A stretch of 64,000 nt of DNA from the NCBI RefSeq assembly GCF_009363655.1, contig NZ_CP045393.1:1302001-1366000 (forward strand), read 5' to 3'. The DNA comes from Roseovarius sp. THAF27 (GTDB taxonomy: Bacteria > Pseudomonadota > Alphaproteobacteria > Rhodobacterales > Rhodobacteraceae). Below the pieces are notes generated by a model. It was given only the letters and a program-made list of their open reading frames with translations, did not search any database and had not been told where the DNA came from. Position numbers and translations under genes: made by a program. Each line of letters opens with the position of its first letter. Positions within the stretch are counted from its first letter, which is position 1. Positions 1-9,600 of this stretch are shown here, in pieces.

Positions 1-109
1 CTACATCTGCGCCAAGACCAACGAAGGGCGGATCAGCCAGTTTCGCGTGAACGCCGTGTCGGGCGGATCGCCCAAGACGCTGTCGCTTGGCTATACGACC
101 TGGCAGTAG
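1..109 (+). CDS. C-terminal end of an unknown protein
   Basis: An open frame enters from the left edge of the window and ends at TAG 107-109. The visible 35 residues (starting YICAKTNEGR and ending LSLGYTTWQ) match no family I recognise. High third-position GC and a clean stop support coding, but the start and most of the gene lie outside the window. Confidence 0.55.
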   Translation, partial: YICAKTNEGRISQFRVNAVSGGSPKTLSLGYTTWQ

Positions 110-137
110 GCCCGCCTTCAATGGCCCGCCTTCAATG
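110..137. repeat. 14-bp tandem duplication
   Basis: The 14-mer GCCCGCCTTCAATG occurs twice in direct succession (110-123 and 124-137), immediately after the stop codon of the partial gene. It looks like a simple slippage duplication. Confidence 0.7.
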
Positions 138-146
138 GAAAGTCAG

Positions 147-167
147 CACCCGGTCCTCGGCCGGGTG
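147..167. terminator. Possible terminator hairpin after the partial gene
   Basis: Seven-bp perfect stem CACCCGG/CCGGGTG with a 7-nt loop, just downstream of the first gene. There is no T tract, so termination is only suggested by position. Confidence 0.3.
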
Positions 168-286
168 TTGGCGTGCGTGAAGGCGGGGCCCGGCGGGATC
201 GAGCCGATTCCGCGAATACCTGTTTCCACGCGGTGCGGTCGGCTTAGCTATAAGGGTGGACGGACCCCTTGCAGGAGATATTCGAG

Positions 287-739
287 ATGAAACGATTTCT
301 GACACTTGCCGCCGTGACCGCGCTGGCCGGCCCCGCATTCGCAGATGACGATCTGATGAAGGTGCAGTCCAGCAGCGACGTGGCCAGCACGATGGACGCG
401 CTGGAAGCGGCGGTGGAAGGTGCCGGTGCCACGGTCTTTGCCCGCGTCGATCATGCCGGCGGGGCCGAACGTGTCGGGATGCAACTGGCCCCCTCGGAGG
501 TTCTGATCTTCGGCAACCCCAAGCTGGGCACGCCGGCAATGCAGGCCGACCCGCTGGCGGGGCTGTTCCTGCCGATGAAGGTGCTGGTGTACGAAGATGC
601 GGATGGGCAGGTCTGGCTGGCCTACGAGGACCCCGAGGAAATGTTCGACGAACTGGACAGGATCGACGACGACGCGGAGTATATCCAGCAGATGACCGGC
701 GCGCTCGGCAAGCTGACCGAGAAGGCGGCGGGCGGCTAA
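287..739 (+). CDS. DUF302 domain periplasmic protein
   Basis: A 150-residue protein with a short Sec signal peptide (MKRFLTLAAVTALAGPAFA, cleavage near residue 19). The mature part has the DUF302 pattern: an N-terminal alpha/beta segment with a helix (ASTMDALEAAVEGAG), then VFARVDHA, and later PKLGTPAMQADPLAGLFLP, the most conserved stretch of the family. DUF302 proteins are small soluble proteins of unknown biochemical role. Start chosen at ATG 287 because AGGAG lies at 273-277; the frame also has a TTG at 269 that would add six residues before the signal peptide. It stands alone and is followed by a good terminator. Confidence 0.85.
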   Translation: MKRFLTLAAVTALAGPAFADDDLMKVQSSSDVASTMDALEAAVEGAGATVFARVDHAGGAERVGMQLAPSEVLIFGNPKLGTPAMQADPLAGLFLPMKVLVYEDADGQVWLAYEDPEEMFDELDRIDDDAEYIQQMTGALGKLTEKAAGG

Positions 740-762
740 ACCGGCGTTCGAATTGCAATGAC

Positions 763-785
763 AAGGGCCGCTTCGTGCGGCCTTT
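763..785 (+). terminator. Intrinsic terminator after the DUF302 gene
   Basis: Stem AAGGGCCGC / GCGGCCTTT (one G-T pair) around loop TTCGT; the 3' arm runs into TTT. It lies 24 bases after the stop at 739. Confidence 0.7.
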
Positions 786-902
786 GCTGATTCGGCCGGG
801 TGGCGGAGTGAATACCCGCTCACGCGGCAAGACCCGGATTGGCGGTCGCGGGAAAGCCGGGTACTGACGGGCGGCAACAGTATCGAGGCAGTGAGTGAGA
901 AA

Positions 903-2045
903 ATGATGAAAAAACTGATGGGGGCGTTTGTCGCCGTTTTGGCTTGCGGTGCGGCAGTGGCCGAGGAGTCCGACATCGATGCCCTGGCGACTCGGCATTT
1001 CGGCCCGCTGATGGAGACGCACGACATTCCGGGTATTGCCCTGGGCATAACCCATGGCGGGGACAGCCAGTTCTTTACGATCGGGCTTGCGGCGCGGGAC
1101 GACGGCGTGGCGGTGACGCCGGATACCCTGTTCGAGTTGGGATCAATCAGCAAGCTCTTCACGGCAACCCAGGCGGCGTTGATGGAGGTGCGGGGCGAAC
1201 TTGACCTGGATGATCCGGTGTCAGCCTACATTGAACCGCTGAAGGGAAGCGCGTTCGGCGCTCTGTCGCTCGCTGACCTTGCGACGCACCATTCCGGTGG
1301 CTTGCCCCTTCAGGTGCCGGACGGGGTAAGTGACATCGATGCACTGATTTCCTGGCTGAAAGACTGGGCCCCGTCGATGAAGGGCGCGCGCAGTTATTCG
1401 AACATAAGTATCGGTTTGCTGGGTCATATCGAATCGCGGATCGCCGACAGGAGCTATGCCGAACTGATGGAGCAGGGCCTGTTTGCCGAGATGGGGTTGC
1501 GCGACACGTTTGTGGACGTGCCAGAGGCGGTGATGCCGCGCTACGCGTATGGAGTGGATCGCGATACGGGAGAGGCGATCCGCGTCGGTCCCGGTGTCCT
1601 GGATGACGAGGCTTACGGGGTCAAGTCCTCGGCTCGGGATCTGGTGCGGCTGCTGGACCTCTACCTGGGACATGCTCAGGCGGGTGATGATCTGACGCAA
1701 GCCTTGGCGCGGACGCGTGAAGGGTTCGGGACGACCAAAGCTTATGTCCAGAACCTGATCTGGGAAGAGTATCCTTGGCCGGTCGATGCGGACCGGATGG
1801 TCCGAGGCAACAGCTATGACTTCATACTGGAGCCGCAGCCGATGGAGCGCATCGCTCCGGCCCGGGCGCCGGGACAGGACGTGATCCTGAACAAGACGGG
1901 GGCGACTTTCGGCTTCGGGGCCTATGTCGTGTTGCTGCCGGGGCAGGATCTTGGCGTGGTCTACCTGGCCAATCGCAACATCCCGAACGAGGCGCGTGTG
2001 CGGGCGATGCACGGATTCGTGACGGACCTTCTTGAAGGACAGTGA
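903..2045 (+). CDS. ampC: Class C beta-lactamase / serine hydrolase
   Basis: A 380-residue protein with a signal peptide (residues 1-20, ending AAVA), the usual AmpC length. The three class C active-site motifs are present in order: SISK (Ser81, Lys84; the SxxK nucleophile box, in context ELGSISKLFTA), YSN at 165-167, and KTG at 331-333. This predicts a periplasmic serine enzyme that opens beta-lactam rings; some class C-like proteins are instead peptidases or esterases, so resistance is not proven. No ampR-type regulator is adjacent. The start is uncertain: GTG 891 also fits the frame, but ATG 903 or 906 gives a cleaner signal peptide. Convergent with hisA, 26 bp away. Confidence 0.82.
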   Translation: MMKKLMGAFVAVLACGAAVAEESDIDALATRHFGPLMETHDIPGIALGITHGGDSQFFTIGLAARDDGVAVTPDTLFELGSISKLFTATQAALMEVRGELDLDDPVSAYIEPLKGSAFGALSLADLATHHSGGLPLQVPDGVSDIDALISWLKDWAPSMKGARSYSNISIGLLGHIESRIADRSYAELMEQGLFAEMGLRDTFVDVPEAVMPRYAYGVDRDTGEAIRVGPGVLDDEAYGVKSSARDLVRLLDLYLGHAQAGDDLTQALARTREGFGTTKAYVQNLIWEEYPWPVDADRMVRGNSYDFILEPQPMERIAPARAPGQDVILNKTGATFGFGAYVVLLPGQDLGVVYLANRNIPNEARVRAMHGFVTDLLEGQ

Positions 2046-2071
2046 CACGGGGTACTCGTGCCGGTCTCGCG

Positions 2072-2794
2072 TCAGGCGGAGAGGGTGCGCAGGGCCTCTT
2101 TCAGGTCCAATGCCCCGTCGTAGAGCGCCCGGCCCGAGATCGCGCCGTTCAGTGGGGCGCCGCAATCCCTCAGCGCGACGAGGTCGTCGAGGGACGACAC
2201 ACCGCCCGAGGCGATGACCGGGATCGAGACGGCGTTGGCGAGTGCCGCTGTCGCCTCGATATTCGGACCCTGCATGGCGCCGTCGCGGTTGATGTCTGTG
2301 TAGATGATCGCGGCGACGCCCGCGTCCTCGAATGACCGGGCAAGGTCGGTGACCATGACATCGGTTTCCTCGGCCCAGCCCTTGGTCGCCACGCGGCCGT
2401 TGCGGGCGTCTATGCCCACGGCCACCTGGCCGGGGAAGGCCTGTGCCGCCTCGCGCACGAGGGCAGGATTTTCGACCGCCACGGTGCCTAGGATGACGCG
2501 GGCGAGGCCCTTGCCGAGCCAGCGGTCGATCGTCGCCATGTCGCGGATGCCGCCGCCAAGCTGGGCGGGCACCTTTGTGCGTTCCAGGATCGCCTCGACC
2601 GGGGCGGCGTTCACCGGCTCACCGGCGAAGGCGCCGTTGAGGTCGACGAGGTGCAGCCATTCGCAGCCCGCGTTCACGAATTCCATCGCCTGCGCGGCGG
2701 GGTCGTCGTTGAACACTGTTGCTTTCTCCATTTCGCCCTTGAAGAGGCGTACGGCCTGGCCGTCTTTGAGGTCGATGGCGGGGTAGAGGATCAT
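2072..2794 (-). CDS. hisA: Phosphoribosylformimino-AICAR ribotide isomerase
   Basis: HisA (240 residues, normal length) carries out the fourth step of histidine synthesis, the Amadori isomerisation of ProFAR to PRFAR, in the cytosol. The (beta/alpha)8 barrel shows the expected landmarks: [12 protein letters not shown] with catalytic Asp8, QLGGGIRD, the second catalytic Asp in YTDINRDG near residue 129, and the phosphate-binding IASGGVSS. Start is placed at this Met because it is the family's N-terminus; an upstream in-frame Met at 2836 would add 14 atypical residues. The usual downstream partner hisF is absent: the next gene is convergent ampC. Confidence 0.95.
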   Translation of the reverse strand: MILYPAIDLKDGQAVRLFKGEMEKATVFNDDPAAQAMEFVNAGCEWLHLVDLNGAFAGEPVNAAPVEAILERTKVPAQLGGGIRDMATIDRWLGKGLARVILGTVAVENPALVREAAQAFPGQVAVGIDARNGRVATKGWAEETDVMVTDLARSFEDAGVAAIIYTDINRDGAMQGPNIEATAALANAVSIPVIASGGVSSLDDLVALRDCGAPLNGAISGRALYDGALDLKEALRTLSA

Positions 2795-2933
2795 GGGTGG
2801 GTCATCCGGGCAAAGGGCTTTGCCGCGATGTGCCATGACGGGACGGCGTTTGCAACGCGACGTGGCGTCAGGCTTGATAGGGGCCGGGCGGTGGCCGCAT
2901 GCTGCGTGGCATCATTTGCGGGAGGAGATACGC

Positions 2934-3320
2934 ATGAGAACGATGACACTGGCCTTCGTGGCCACCTTGATGAGTGCCGGCGCCGCCTTGGCTGACCCTG
3001 TTCTGGGAACTTGGCAGACAGAACCCGACGACGGCTCTTTCGCACATGTCAAAATGCAGAAATGCGGCGACGCGATTTGTGGCGTGTTCACGCGGACCTT
3101 CAATGAGAACGGCGAATACAAGTCACCGAATATCGGCAAGCAGGTCGTGCGTCAGATGAAGCCGGCAGGCAATGGACGTTACGAAGGCAAGGTCTGGCGC
3201 CCGTCCAACAACAAGGTTTACATTGGAAAGCTTGATTTGAACGGGAACACGTTGCAACTGCGCGGATGTGTCGCCGGCGGGCTTATTTGTGCGAAACAGA
3301 CGTGGAAACGGGTCAACTGA
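2934..3320 (+). CDS. DUF2147 secreted protein, copy 1
   Basis: A 128-residue protein with a signal peptide (residues 1 to about 20, ending AALA). The mature part is a DUF2147 domain: GTWQTEPDDGSFAHV, a Cys pair (KCGDAICGVFTRTF), GRYEGKVW and the closing CVAGGLICAKQTWKR. DUF2147 proteins are small periplasmic beta proteins of unknown function; four cysteines suggest disulfides. RBS GGAGGAG is at 2921-2927. It is divergent from hisA and sits between hisA and hisH on the opposite strand. Confidence 0.88.
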   Translation: MRTMTLAFVATLMSAGAALADPVLGTWQTEPDDGSFAHVKMQKCGDAICGVFTRTFNENGEYKSPNIGKQVVRQMKPAGNGRYEGKVWRPSNNKVYIGKLDLNGNTLQLRGCVAGGLICAKQTWKRVN

Positions 3321-3481
3321 GGTCCATGGCATAGTTTGTTGCGAAGGCCGCGACGGCGGCACGTGGACAAAGGTGAAATAAGCCCTTTTCCGCCTGATAC
3401 GGAACTGTGATTGAACGAATTGGCCGGGCCGCACGTCTTACCTGTAATATGTTGAAATCAGGTAAAAAGGAGGCTCGGCCA

Positions 3482-3865
3482 ATGCGTATGGCTATGTCTT
3501 TTGCACTGTTGATCGGAACCACGGGTGCGGCATTGGCCGATCCGGCGACGGGCACGTGGCAGACCGAGCCCGACAAGAAGGGCATCATTGCCCATGTGAA
3601 TGTGTACGACTGCGGCAACGCCGTCTGCGGCAAGATCACCCGTACCTTCAATTCGCAAGGGCAGGAGGTGGCGGCCGCGAGCGTCGGGCACAAGGTGATC
3701 CGGAACGCCACGCCGACCGGCAATGGCAAATACGAAGGGCGCGCCTGGATCCCGGCCCATCAGCGCGAATATCCTGCGGGCATGACCCTTCGGGGCGACC
3801 GGATGACGGTCCGGGGCTGCATGGGGCCGGTCTGCATGTCGCAGAACTGGACCCGCATCCAGTAG
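3482..3865 (+). CDS. DUF2147 secreted protein, copy 2
   Basis: A 127-residue paralogue of the preceding gene, with a signal peptide (ending AALA) followed by the same DUF2147 layout: GTWQTEPDKKG, YDCGNAVCGKITRTFN, GKYEGRAW and CMGPVCMSQNWTRI. Start is fixed by AAGGAGG at 3467-3473, eight bases before ATG. The two copies form a tandem pair that probably arose by duplication; copy 2 ends three bases before the convergent hisH stop. Confidence 0.88.
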   Translation: MRMAMSFALLIGTTGAALADPATGTWQTEPDKKGIIAHVNVYDCGNAVCGKITRTFNSQGQEVAAASVGHKVIRNATPTGNGKYEGRAWIPAHQREYPAGMTLRGDRMTVRGCMGPVCMSQNWTRIQ

Positions 3866-3868
3866 GCC

Positions 3869-4507
3869 TCAGGGCGTCCAGGCCAGGAAATTGCGGATGA
3901 TGCGCAGGCCGGTGGCCTGGCTTTTCTCCGGGTGGAACTGGGTGCCGACGAGGTTGTCGCGGCCCACCACGGCCGTCACCGGCCCGCCATAATCCACGTG
4001 GGCGATCCGCTGGGAGAGGTCCGCGACCTCGAAATGGTAGGAATGCACGAAATAGGCGTGGTCGCCGGTGCTGACGCCGTCAAGCACGGGATGGGGCGTG
4101 TCGATCACAAGGTCGTTCCAGCCCATGTGCGGAACCTTCATCGACGGATCCGACGGCGCGACCGAAACGACCGTCCCGGCAATCCAGTCAAACCCATCCG
4201 TCTCGGTATATTCCAGCCCGCGCGTGGCCAGCATCTGCATCCCGATACAGATGCCCATGAAGGGGCGGCCCTTGTCGATGACCGCCTCCTTCATCGCCTC
4301 GAAGAGGCCGCGATGGTCGTAAAGCTCGTTCCGGCAGGCGGGGAAGGCGCCGTCACCGGGCAGCACGATGCGCGTGGCCGTGCGTACGGTCTCGGGGTCC
4401 GAGGTCACGACGACCTTGCCGGCACCGGCCTCGGACGCCATGCGCTGAAATGCTTTTTCGGCCGAATGCAGGTTGCCGGATTCGTAATCGACGATGACGG
4501 TTGTCAT
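3869..4507 (-). CDS. hisH: Imidazole glycerol phosphate synthase, glutaminase subunit
   Basis: HisH (212 residues) hydrolyses glutamine and passes ammonia to HisF to make IGP and AICAR. Class I amidotransferase features are visible: MTTVIVDYESGN at the N-terminus, the nucleophile Cys in GICIGMQML, and the His/Glu of the triad in QFHPEKSQ near the end. Start is at the family Met (4507); a longer in-frame extension has no homology. It lies four bases behind hisB and is co-transcribed with it. Its obligate partner hisF is not in the window. Confidence 0.95.
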   Translation of the reverse strand: MTTVIVDYESGNLHSAEKAFQRMASEAGAGKVVVTSDPETVRTATRIVLPGDGAFPACRNELYDHRGLFEAMKEAVIDKGRPFMGICIGMQMLATRGLEYTETDGFDWIAGTVVSVAPSDPSMKVPHMGWNDLVIDTPHPVLDGVSTGDHAYFVHSYHFEVADLSQRIAHVDYGGPVTAVVGRDNLVGTQFHPEKSQATGLRIIRNFLAWTP

Positions 4508-4511
4508 GGGC

Positions 4512-5099
4512 TCAGAGCGTGCCCTTGGTGGACGGGATCGCATCCGATTTGCGCGGGTCGATTTCGAGCGCATCGCGCAGGGCGCGAGCGACGGACTTGA
4601 ACGCGGCCTCGGCAATGTGGTGGCTGTTGATGCCGTGCAGCGCGTCGACATGCAGCGTGAGCCCGCCATGGGTGCTGAACGCCTGGAAGAACTCGCGCAC
4701 CAGTTCGGTGTCGAATGTCTTGATCTGGGCGGTGGGCATGGCGACGTTCCACACCAGGTAGGGCCGGCCGGAAATATCCAGCGCGGCGCGCACCAGCGCG
4801 TCGTCCATGGGCAGCAGGCAGGAGCCGTAGCGGCGGATGCCTTTCTTGTCGCCCACGGCCTGCGTCAGGGCCTGGCCGAGCGCGATGCCCACGTCCTCGA
4901 CAGTGTGGTGGTCGTCGATATGCAGGTCGCCCTCGCAGCGGATGTCCATGTCGATCAGGGCGTGGCGGGCCAGCTGGTCCAGCATGTGGTCGAAGAACCC
5001 CACGCCGGTCCGGTTGTCGTAGGTGCCGGTGCCATCGAGGTCGATCGTGACCGAGATATCGGTTTCGGCGGTCTTGCGGGTGATGCTGGCGCTGCGCAT
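4512..5099 (-). CDS. hisB: Imidazoleglycerol-phosphate dehydratase
   Basis: A monofunctional HisB dehydratase of 195 residues, as in most non-enteric bacteria; it converts IGP to imidazole acetol phosphate. The repeated manganese-binding motifs are clear: [27 protein letters not shown] in the first half and THGGLTLHV plus [13 protein letters not shown] in the second. First gene of the minus-strand hisB-hisH unit, with tRNA-Gly upstream. Confidence 0.95.
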   Translation of the reverse strand: MRSASITRKTAETDISVTIDLDGTGTYDNRTGVGFFDHMLDQLARHALIDMDIRCEGDLHIDDHHTVEDVGIALGQALTQAVGDKKGIRRYGSCLLPMDDALVRAALDISGRPYLVWNVAMPTAQIKTFDTELVREFFQAFSTHGGLTLHVDALHGINSHHIAEAAFKSVARALRDALEIDPRKSDAIPSTKGTL

Positions 5100-5202
5100 T
5101 GGGTGCGTCCCTGAGTGTTTGCCGCGCCGTTATAGGCGGGCTTGGCAGGCGCGCCAAGGGGGGGTGGAACGGGTCGGGAGGAACGTGGTGCCGATTGGCA
5201 CA

Positions 5203-5225
5203 AGAACCGGCATTCTGCCGGTTCT
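5203..5225 (-). terminator. Terminator of tRNA-Gly
   Basis: Perfect 10-bp stem AGAACCGGCA / TGCCGGTTCT with a 3-nt loop, 23 bases beyond the 3' end of the minus-strand tRNA gene. On the minus strand it is followed by TGTG rather than a long U run. Confidence 0.6.
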
Positions 5226-5247
5226 GTCGATCAACTTGGAGAGAAAT

Positions 5248-5322
5248 TGGAGCGGGCGATGAGATTCGAACTCACGACCCTTACCTTGGCAAGGTAATGC
5301 TCTACCCCTGAGCTACGCCCGC
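5248..5322 (-). tRNA. tRNA-Gly (GCC)
   Basis: A complete cloverleaf on the minus strand: acceptor GCGGGCG/CGCCCGC, D arm with AGCTCAGGGGTAGAGC, anticodon loop TTGCCAA (GCC), T loop GTTCGAATC, discriminator T and encoded CCA at 5248-5250. Confidence 0.97.
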
Positions 5323-5411
5323 GTCCGTTGGGTGAGGCGGAGATATAAAGTCTCGCGCGGGGCTGCAAGGGAAAATCGCAGCTTGGGCGGATTTTTTTGC
5401 CGCGGCGGCCG

Positions 5412-5546
5412 TCAGTTGCCGTAGCGTAGGATCAGCTCGACATAGACAAGGGTGGAGGCAAGCAGCAAAAATGCGAAAAACAGGGCACGACGCTTTTTCG
5501 TCGGGGGCGTCGGCACATCCGGGTCTTGATCATGCAATCCGGTCAC
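5412..5546 (-). CDS. Small single-span membrane protein (44 aa)
   Basis: I infer this small gene from a GTG start at 5546 preceded by AAGGAG seven bases upstream. The product has a polar, proline-rich N-terminus, a basic patch (KKRR), one hydrophobic segment of about 17 residues (FFAFLLLASTLVYVELIL) and a short tail RYGN. Predicted N-in/C-out inner-membrane microprotein. Family and role are not recognised. Confidence 0.6.
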   Translation of the reverse strand: MTGLHDQDPDVPTPPTKKRRALFFAFLLLASTLVYVELILRYGN

Positions 5547-5726
5547 GTCACGTCTCCTTCGATAGAGACTGCGGCAAAGGCAGCAGGGTGCAACTGAGGG
5601 TAGTATCCTGACAGCCATCGGGCAAGCAAAACCGGGGGGCGGGTGCCAAGTGGCGGAAAAGCGCGCTTGGCCCTGGGGCGACAACGCGGACGCCGGCGCC
5701 ATGCCGGCAAGCCGCGAAGCCGCAGG

Positions 5727-6554
5727 TCAGCCGCGTTGGGTGTCGTAACAGACGCGGTCTGCGGGCGGCAGAGTGAAGTCCTCGGTGTGCACCACGATCC
5801 CGTCCGGGCCAAGCAGCAGAAGGCCGTAGGCCCCCGGCTCGTCCACCGAAAGGCTGGGATCCTGAAAACCGAGCGCCATGGGCATCTGGTGACATGGGCT
5901 TTTGAAAATCGCGGTGGGGATGTGGTTGCCCGCGCCGGTGGCGAACCCGCCCTGGATCGTGCGGTGGATATGGCCGGCGACGATCTGGTGGACGGAGTCG
6001 TGCCCTTCCAGCCGCGCGGCCAGCTGGCGGCGCGATTTCAGGCCGATCCAATCCATGCCGCCGAACCCTGTCAGGATGGGCGGATGGTGCAGGAAGAGGA
6101 TCACCCGGCGGCCTTGTGCGCCTGCGATGGCGGCTTCCATCCAGTCCAGTCGATCATCGCACAAAAGCCCGCTATGGGTGTCGTCGGCGTCTTCGTTGAG
6201 GGTGTCGAGCAGGACAAGGCGGGTGTCGTCAAGGTCAATCGCATCCTGGACAAATCCCTCCGGTGTTTGCGGCGCATCGGTGAACACCGACCGGAAGGGA
6301 GCGCGGCGGTCGTGATTTCCCAGCATGAGCGACACCGGGATCTGCACGTCCGCCAGCGCGGCTTGCAGGCGGCGGTACTCGGGGTCGGTCCCGTGATGGG
6401 TGAGATCGCCGGTGATGACGATACGGGCGGCATCCGGGTGGTGTTTCTGCGCGTGGGCGAGGCCCTGGGCGAAGCGTGCGGCGGGATCGAGGCCGATGAT
6501 CGTCTCGCCCTCGGGCACGAAATGGATGTCGGTGAAGACGATGATTTTCTGCAT
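5727..6554 (-). CDS. CpdA-type calcineurin-like phosphodiesterase
   Basis: A 275-residue class III phosphodiesterase with the full binuclear metal set: FTDIHF (D-x-H, residues 8-11), GDLTHHG, GNHD, HHPP and GHIHR. This order and length fit the CpdA/Icc family, which hydrolyses 3',5'-cyclic nucleotides such as cAMP; other members act on phospholipid or nucleotide substrates, so the substrate is inferred. No signal peptide, hence cytosolic. It is downstream of pyruvate carboxylase on the same strand, with a 116-bp gap. Confidence 0.85.
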   Translation of the reverse strand: MQKIIVFTDIHFVPEGETIIGLDPAARFAQGLAHAQKHHPDAARIVITGDLTHHGTDPEYRRLQAALADVQIPVSLMLGNHDRRAPFRSVFTDAPQTPEGFVQDAIDLDDTRLVLLDTLNEDADDTHSGLLCDDRLDWMEAAIAGAQGRRVILFLHHPPILTGFGGMDWIGLKSRRQLAARLEGHDSVHQIVAGHIHRTIQGGFATGAGNHIPTAIFKSPCHQMPMALGFQDPSLSVDEPGAYGLLLLGPDGIVVHTEDFTLPPADRVCYDTQRG

Positions 6555-6670
6555 GACATCCCCCGGCGTTCAGACCGGCGCAGCTTTGTCGGATTCGCGG
6601 GTTTTGGAAAGGGGGCTGTTGGCCGGGGACGGGCGGGGCGCGTCGGCCTGCGCGCCTCGCCCGGGATGGG

Positions 6671-9600
6671 TCACTCCAGCTCGACCAGCAGGTCCTTGGC
6701 GTCGATCTGGGCGCCGGGCTGGACGTGCACGGCCTTGACGGTGGCGTCACGTTCGGCGTGCAGGCCGGTTTCCATCTTCATCGCCTCGATGGTCAGGAGC
6801 AGGTCGCCCGTCTTGACCTGCTGGCCCGCGCTGACCGCCACGGTGGCGACGGCGCCGGGCATCGGCGCACCGATATGGTCGGCATTGCCGGCCTCGGCCT
6901 TGGGCCGGGCCTGGACGGTTTCCTTGACGCGGCGGTCGGGGACACGAATGGTTCGCGGCTGGCCGTTCAGTTCGAAGAACACCCGCGCCTCGCCGTCCTC
7001 GTGGGTTTCGCCCACGGCGACCAGCCGGATTTCCAGCGTCTTGCCGGGGTCGATCTCGGCCGAGATCTCCTCGGCCGGTTCCATGCCGTAGAAGAACGTC
7101 TTGGTGGGCAGGGTGCGCACGGGACCGTAGACCTGGTGGCGCTCCATGTAGGCATCAAAAACCTTGGGATACATCATCGCGCCCATCAGGTCCTCGTTGT
7201 CGATCTCCTCGTCTTCGAACTTGTCCTGAAGCTCCTTGTGCCGTGCCTCTAGGTCCTCGGGCTCGAGCAGGGTGCCGGGGCGGACGGTGATGGGTTTCTC
7301 GTCCTTCAGAACCTTGCGCACGATATCGTCGGGGAAGCCGCCGGGGGCTTGGCCCACGTAGCCTTTCATCAGGGTGACAACGCTTTCGGGGAAGCTGACC
7401 TCGGTCTTGGGGTCGAGCACGTCCTCGCAGGTGAGGCCCTGGCTGACCATCATCAGCGCCAGGTCGCCCACGGTCTTGGCGATGGGGGTCACCTTGATCA
7501 CGTCGCCGAACATCTGGTTCACGTCGGCATAGGTGCGGGCGATTTCCGGCCATTTGGCCTCAAGCCCCAGCGAGCGGGCCTGGGCGCGCAGGTTGGTGAA
7601 CTGGCCGCCGGGCATCTCGTGCAGGTAGACCTCGGAGGTGGGCGACTGCATGGCGCTCTCAAACGCGGCGTAGTGCTCGCGCACGTTTTCCCAGTAGATC
7701 GAGATCTTTCGGATTGCGTCGATATCGAGCCCGGTGTCGCGATCGGTGTGGCGCAGCGCCTCGACGACCGAGCCCATGGTGGCCTGCGACGTGTTGCCCG
7801 AAAGCGCGTCCATGGCGCAGTCCACGGCATCGACGCCCGCATCGGCGGCGGCGAGGATCGTGGCCGAGGCCACGCCGGCGGTGTCGTGGGTGTGGAAGTG
7901 GATGGGCAGGCCGATCTCTTCCTTCAGCGCCTTGAAAAGCACCGTGGCGGAGGCGGGTTTCAGAAGGCCGCCCATGTCCTTGATGCACAGAATATGGGTG
8001 CCGGCTTCTTTCAGCTCACGCGCCATGTTGAGGTAATACTTCAGGTCGTACTTCGCACGGTTCGGGTCGAGGATGTCGCCGGTGTAGCAGATCGCCGCTT
8101 CCAGCACCTTGTCGGCGTCGCGCACAGCGTCCATCGACACGCGCATGTTCTCGGTCCAGTTCAGCGGATCGAAGACGCGGAAGATGTCGACGCCGCTCTC
8201 AGCCGCCTGTTTGACGAAGGCCTGCACCACGTTGTCGGGGTAGTTGGTGTAGCCCACGCCGTTGGAGCCGCGCAGCAGCATCTGGGTCAGCAGGTTGGGC
8301 ATGCGTTCGCGCAGGTCGCGCAGGCGCTGCCACGGGCATTCGTCGAGGAACCGGTAGGCCACGTCGAAGGTGGCGCCGCCCCAGCATTCGACCGAGAAAA
8401 GCTGTGGCAGATCATGGGCATAGTTCTCGGCGATCTGGATCATGTCGATCGAGCGCATCCGCGTGGCCAGCAGCGACTGGTGGCTGTCGCGCATGGTGGT
8501 GTCGGTCATCAACACCTGTTTCTGCGTGGCCATCCAGTCGGCCACGGCCTGGGGGCCGTCGCGGTCGAGGATCTGCTTGGCGCCGTCCTGGATCGTGTCG
8601 TTCTTGGGCTTGGGCGCGCGGGGCAGGGCGAGATCGTCGCGCGGTTTCACGCGGCCCTGCACCTCGGGGTGGCCGTTGACGGTGATGTCGGCGATGTAGG
8701 TCAAGACCTTGGTGCCGCGGTCGCGGCGGGCAGCGAAGTCGAAGAGCTCGGGCGTCGTGTCGATGAACTTGGTGGTGTATTCGTTGCTGAGGAAAATGGG
8801 GTGTTTCAGCAGGTTTTCGACAAAGGCGATGTTCGTGCTGACGCCGCGGATGCGGAACTCGCGCAGGGCGCGGTCCATCCGGGCGATGGCGCCTTCGGGC
8901 GTTTGCGCGTGGGCGGTGATCTTGACCAGCAGGCTGTCGTAGTAGCGGGTGATGACGCCGCCCGAATAGGCCGTACCGCCGTCGAGGCGGATGCCCATGC
9001 CGGTGGCCTCGCGGAAGGCGGTGATGCGGCCGTAATCGGGGATGAAGTTGTTTTGCGGGTCCTCGGTGGTGATCCGGGTCTGGATCGCGTGGCCGTTGAG
9101 GGTGATCTGATCCTGTGACGTCTTGCGGGTGGCTTCCTCCAGCGTCTTGCCTTCGGCGATCTTGATCTGGGCCTGGACGATGTCGATGCCGGTGACCTCC
9201 TCGGTCACGGTGTGCTCGACCTGGACGCGGGGGTTCACCTCGATGAAGTAGAACTGGTCGGTGTCCATATCCATCAGGAACTCGACCGTGCCGGCGCATT
9301 CGTAATTGACGTGCTTGCAGATCTTGTAGCCCAGCTTGCAGATCTCCTCGCGCTGCGCGTCGGTCAGGTATGGCGCGGGCGCGCGCTCGACGACCTTCTG
9401 GTTGCGGCGCTGGACCGAGCAGTCCCGCTCGAAGAGGTGGTACATGTTGCCGTGCTTGTCGCCCAGGATCTGGACCTCGACGTGGCGGGCGCGGGTGATC
9501 ATCTTTTCCAGGTAGCCTTCGCCGTTACCGAAGGCCGCCTCGGCCTCGCGCCGGCCCTCGCGGACCTTCTCGGCCAGCTCTTTTTCCGACTCGATGGGCC

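Noticed and set aside
7349..9118. A 589-codon plus-strand open frame and several other long frames opposite pyc
   Set aside because: They are antisense to an unambiguous pyruvate carboxylase; high GC leaves antisense frames open. No homology, RBS or plausible composition.
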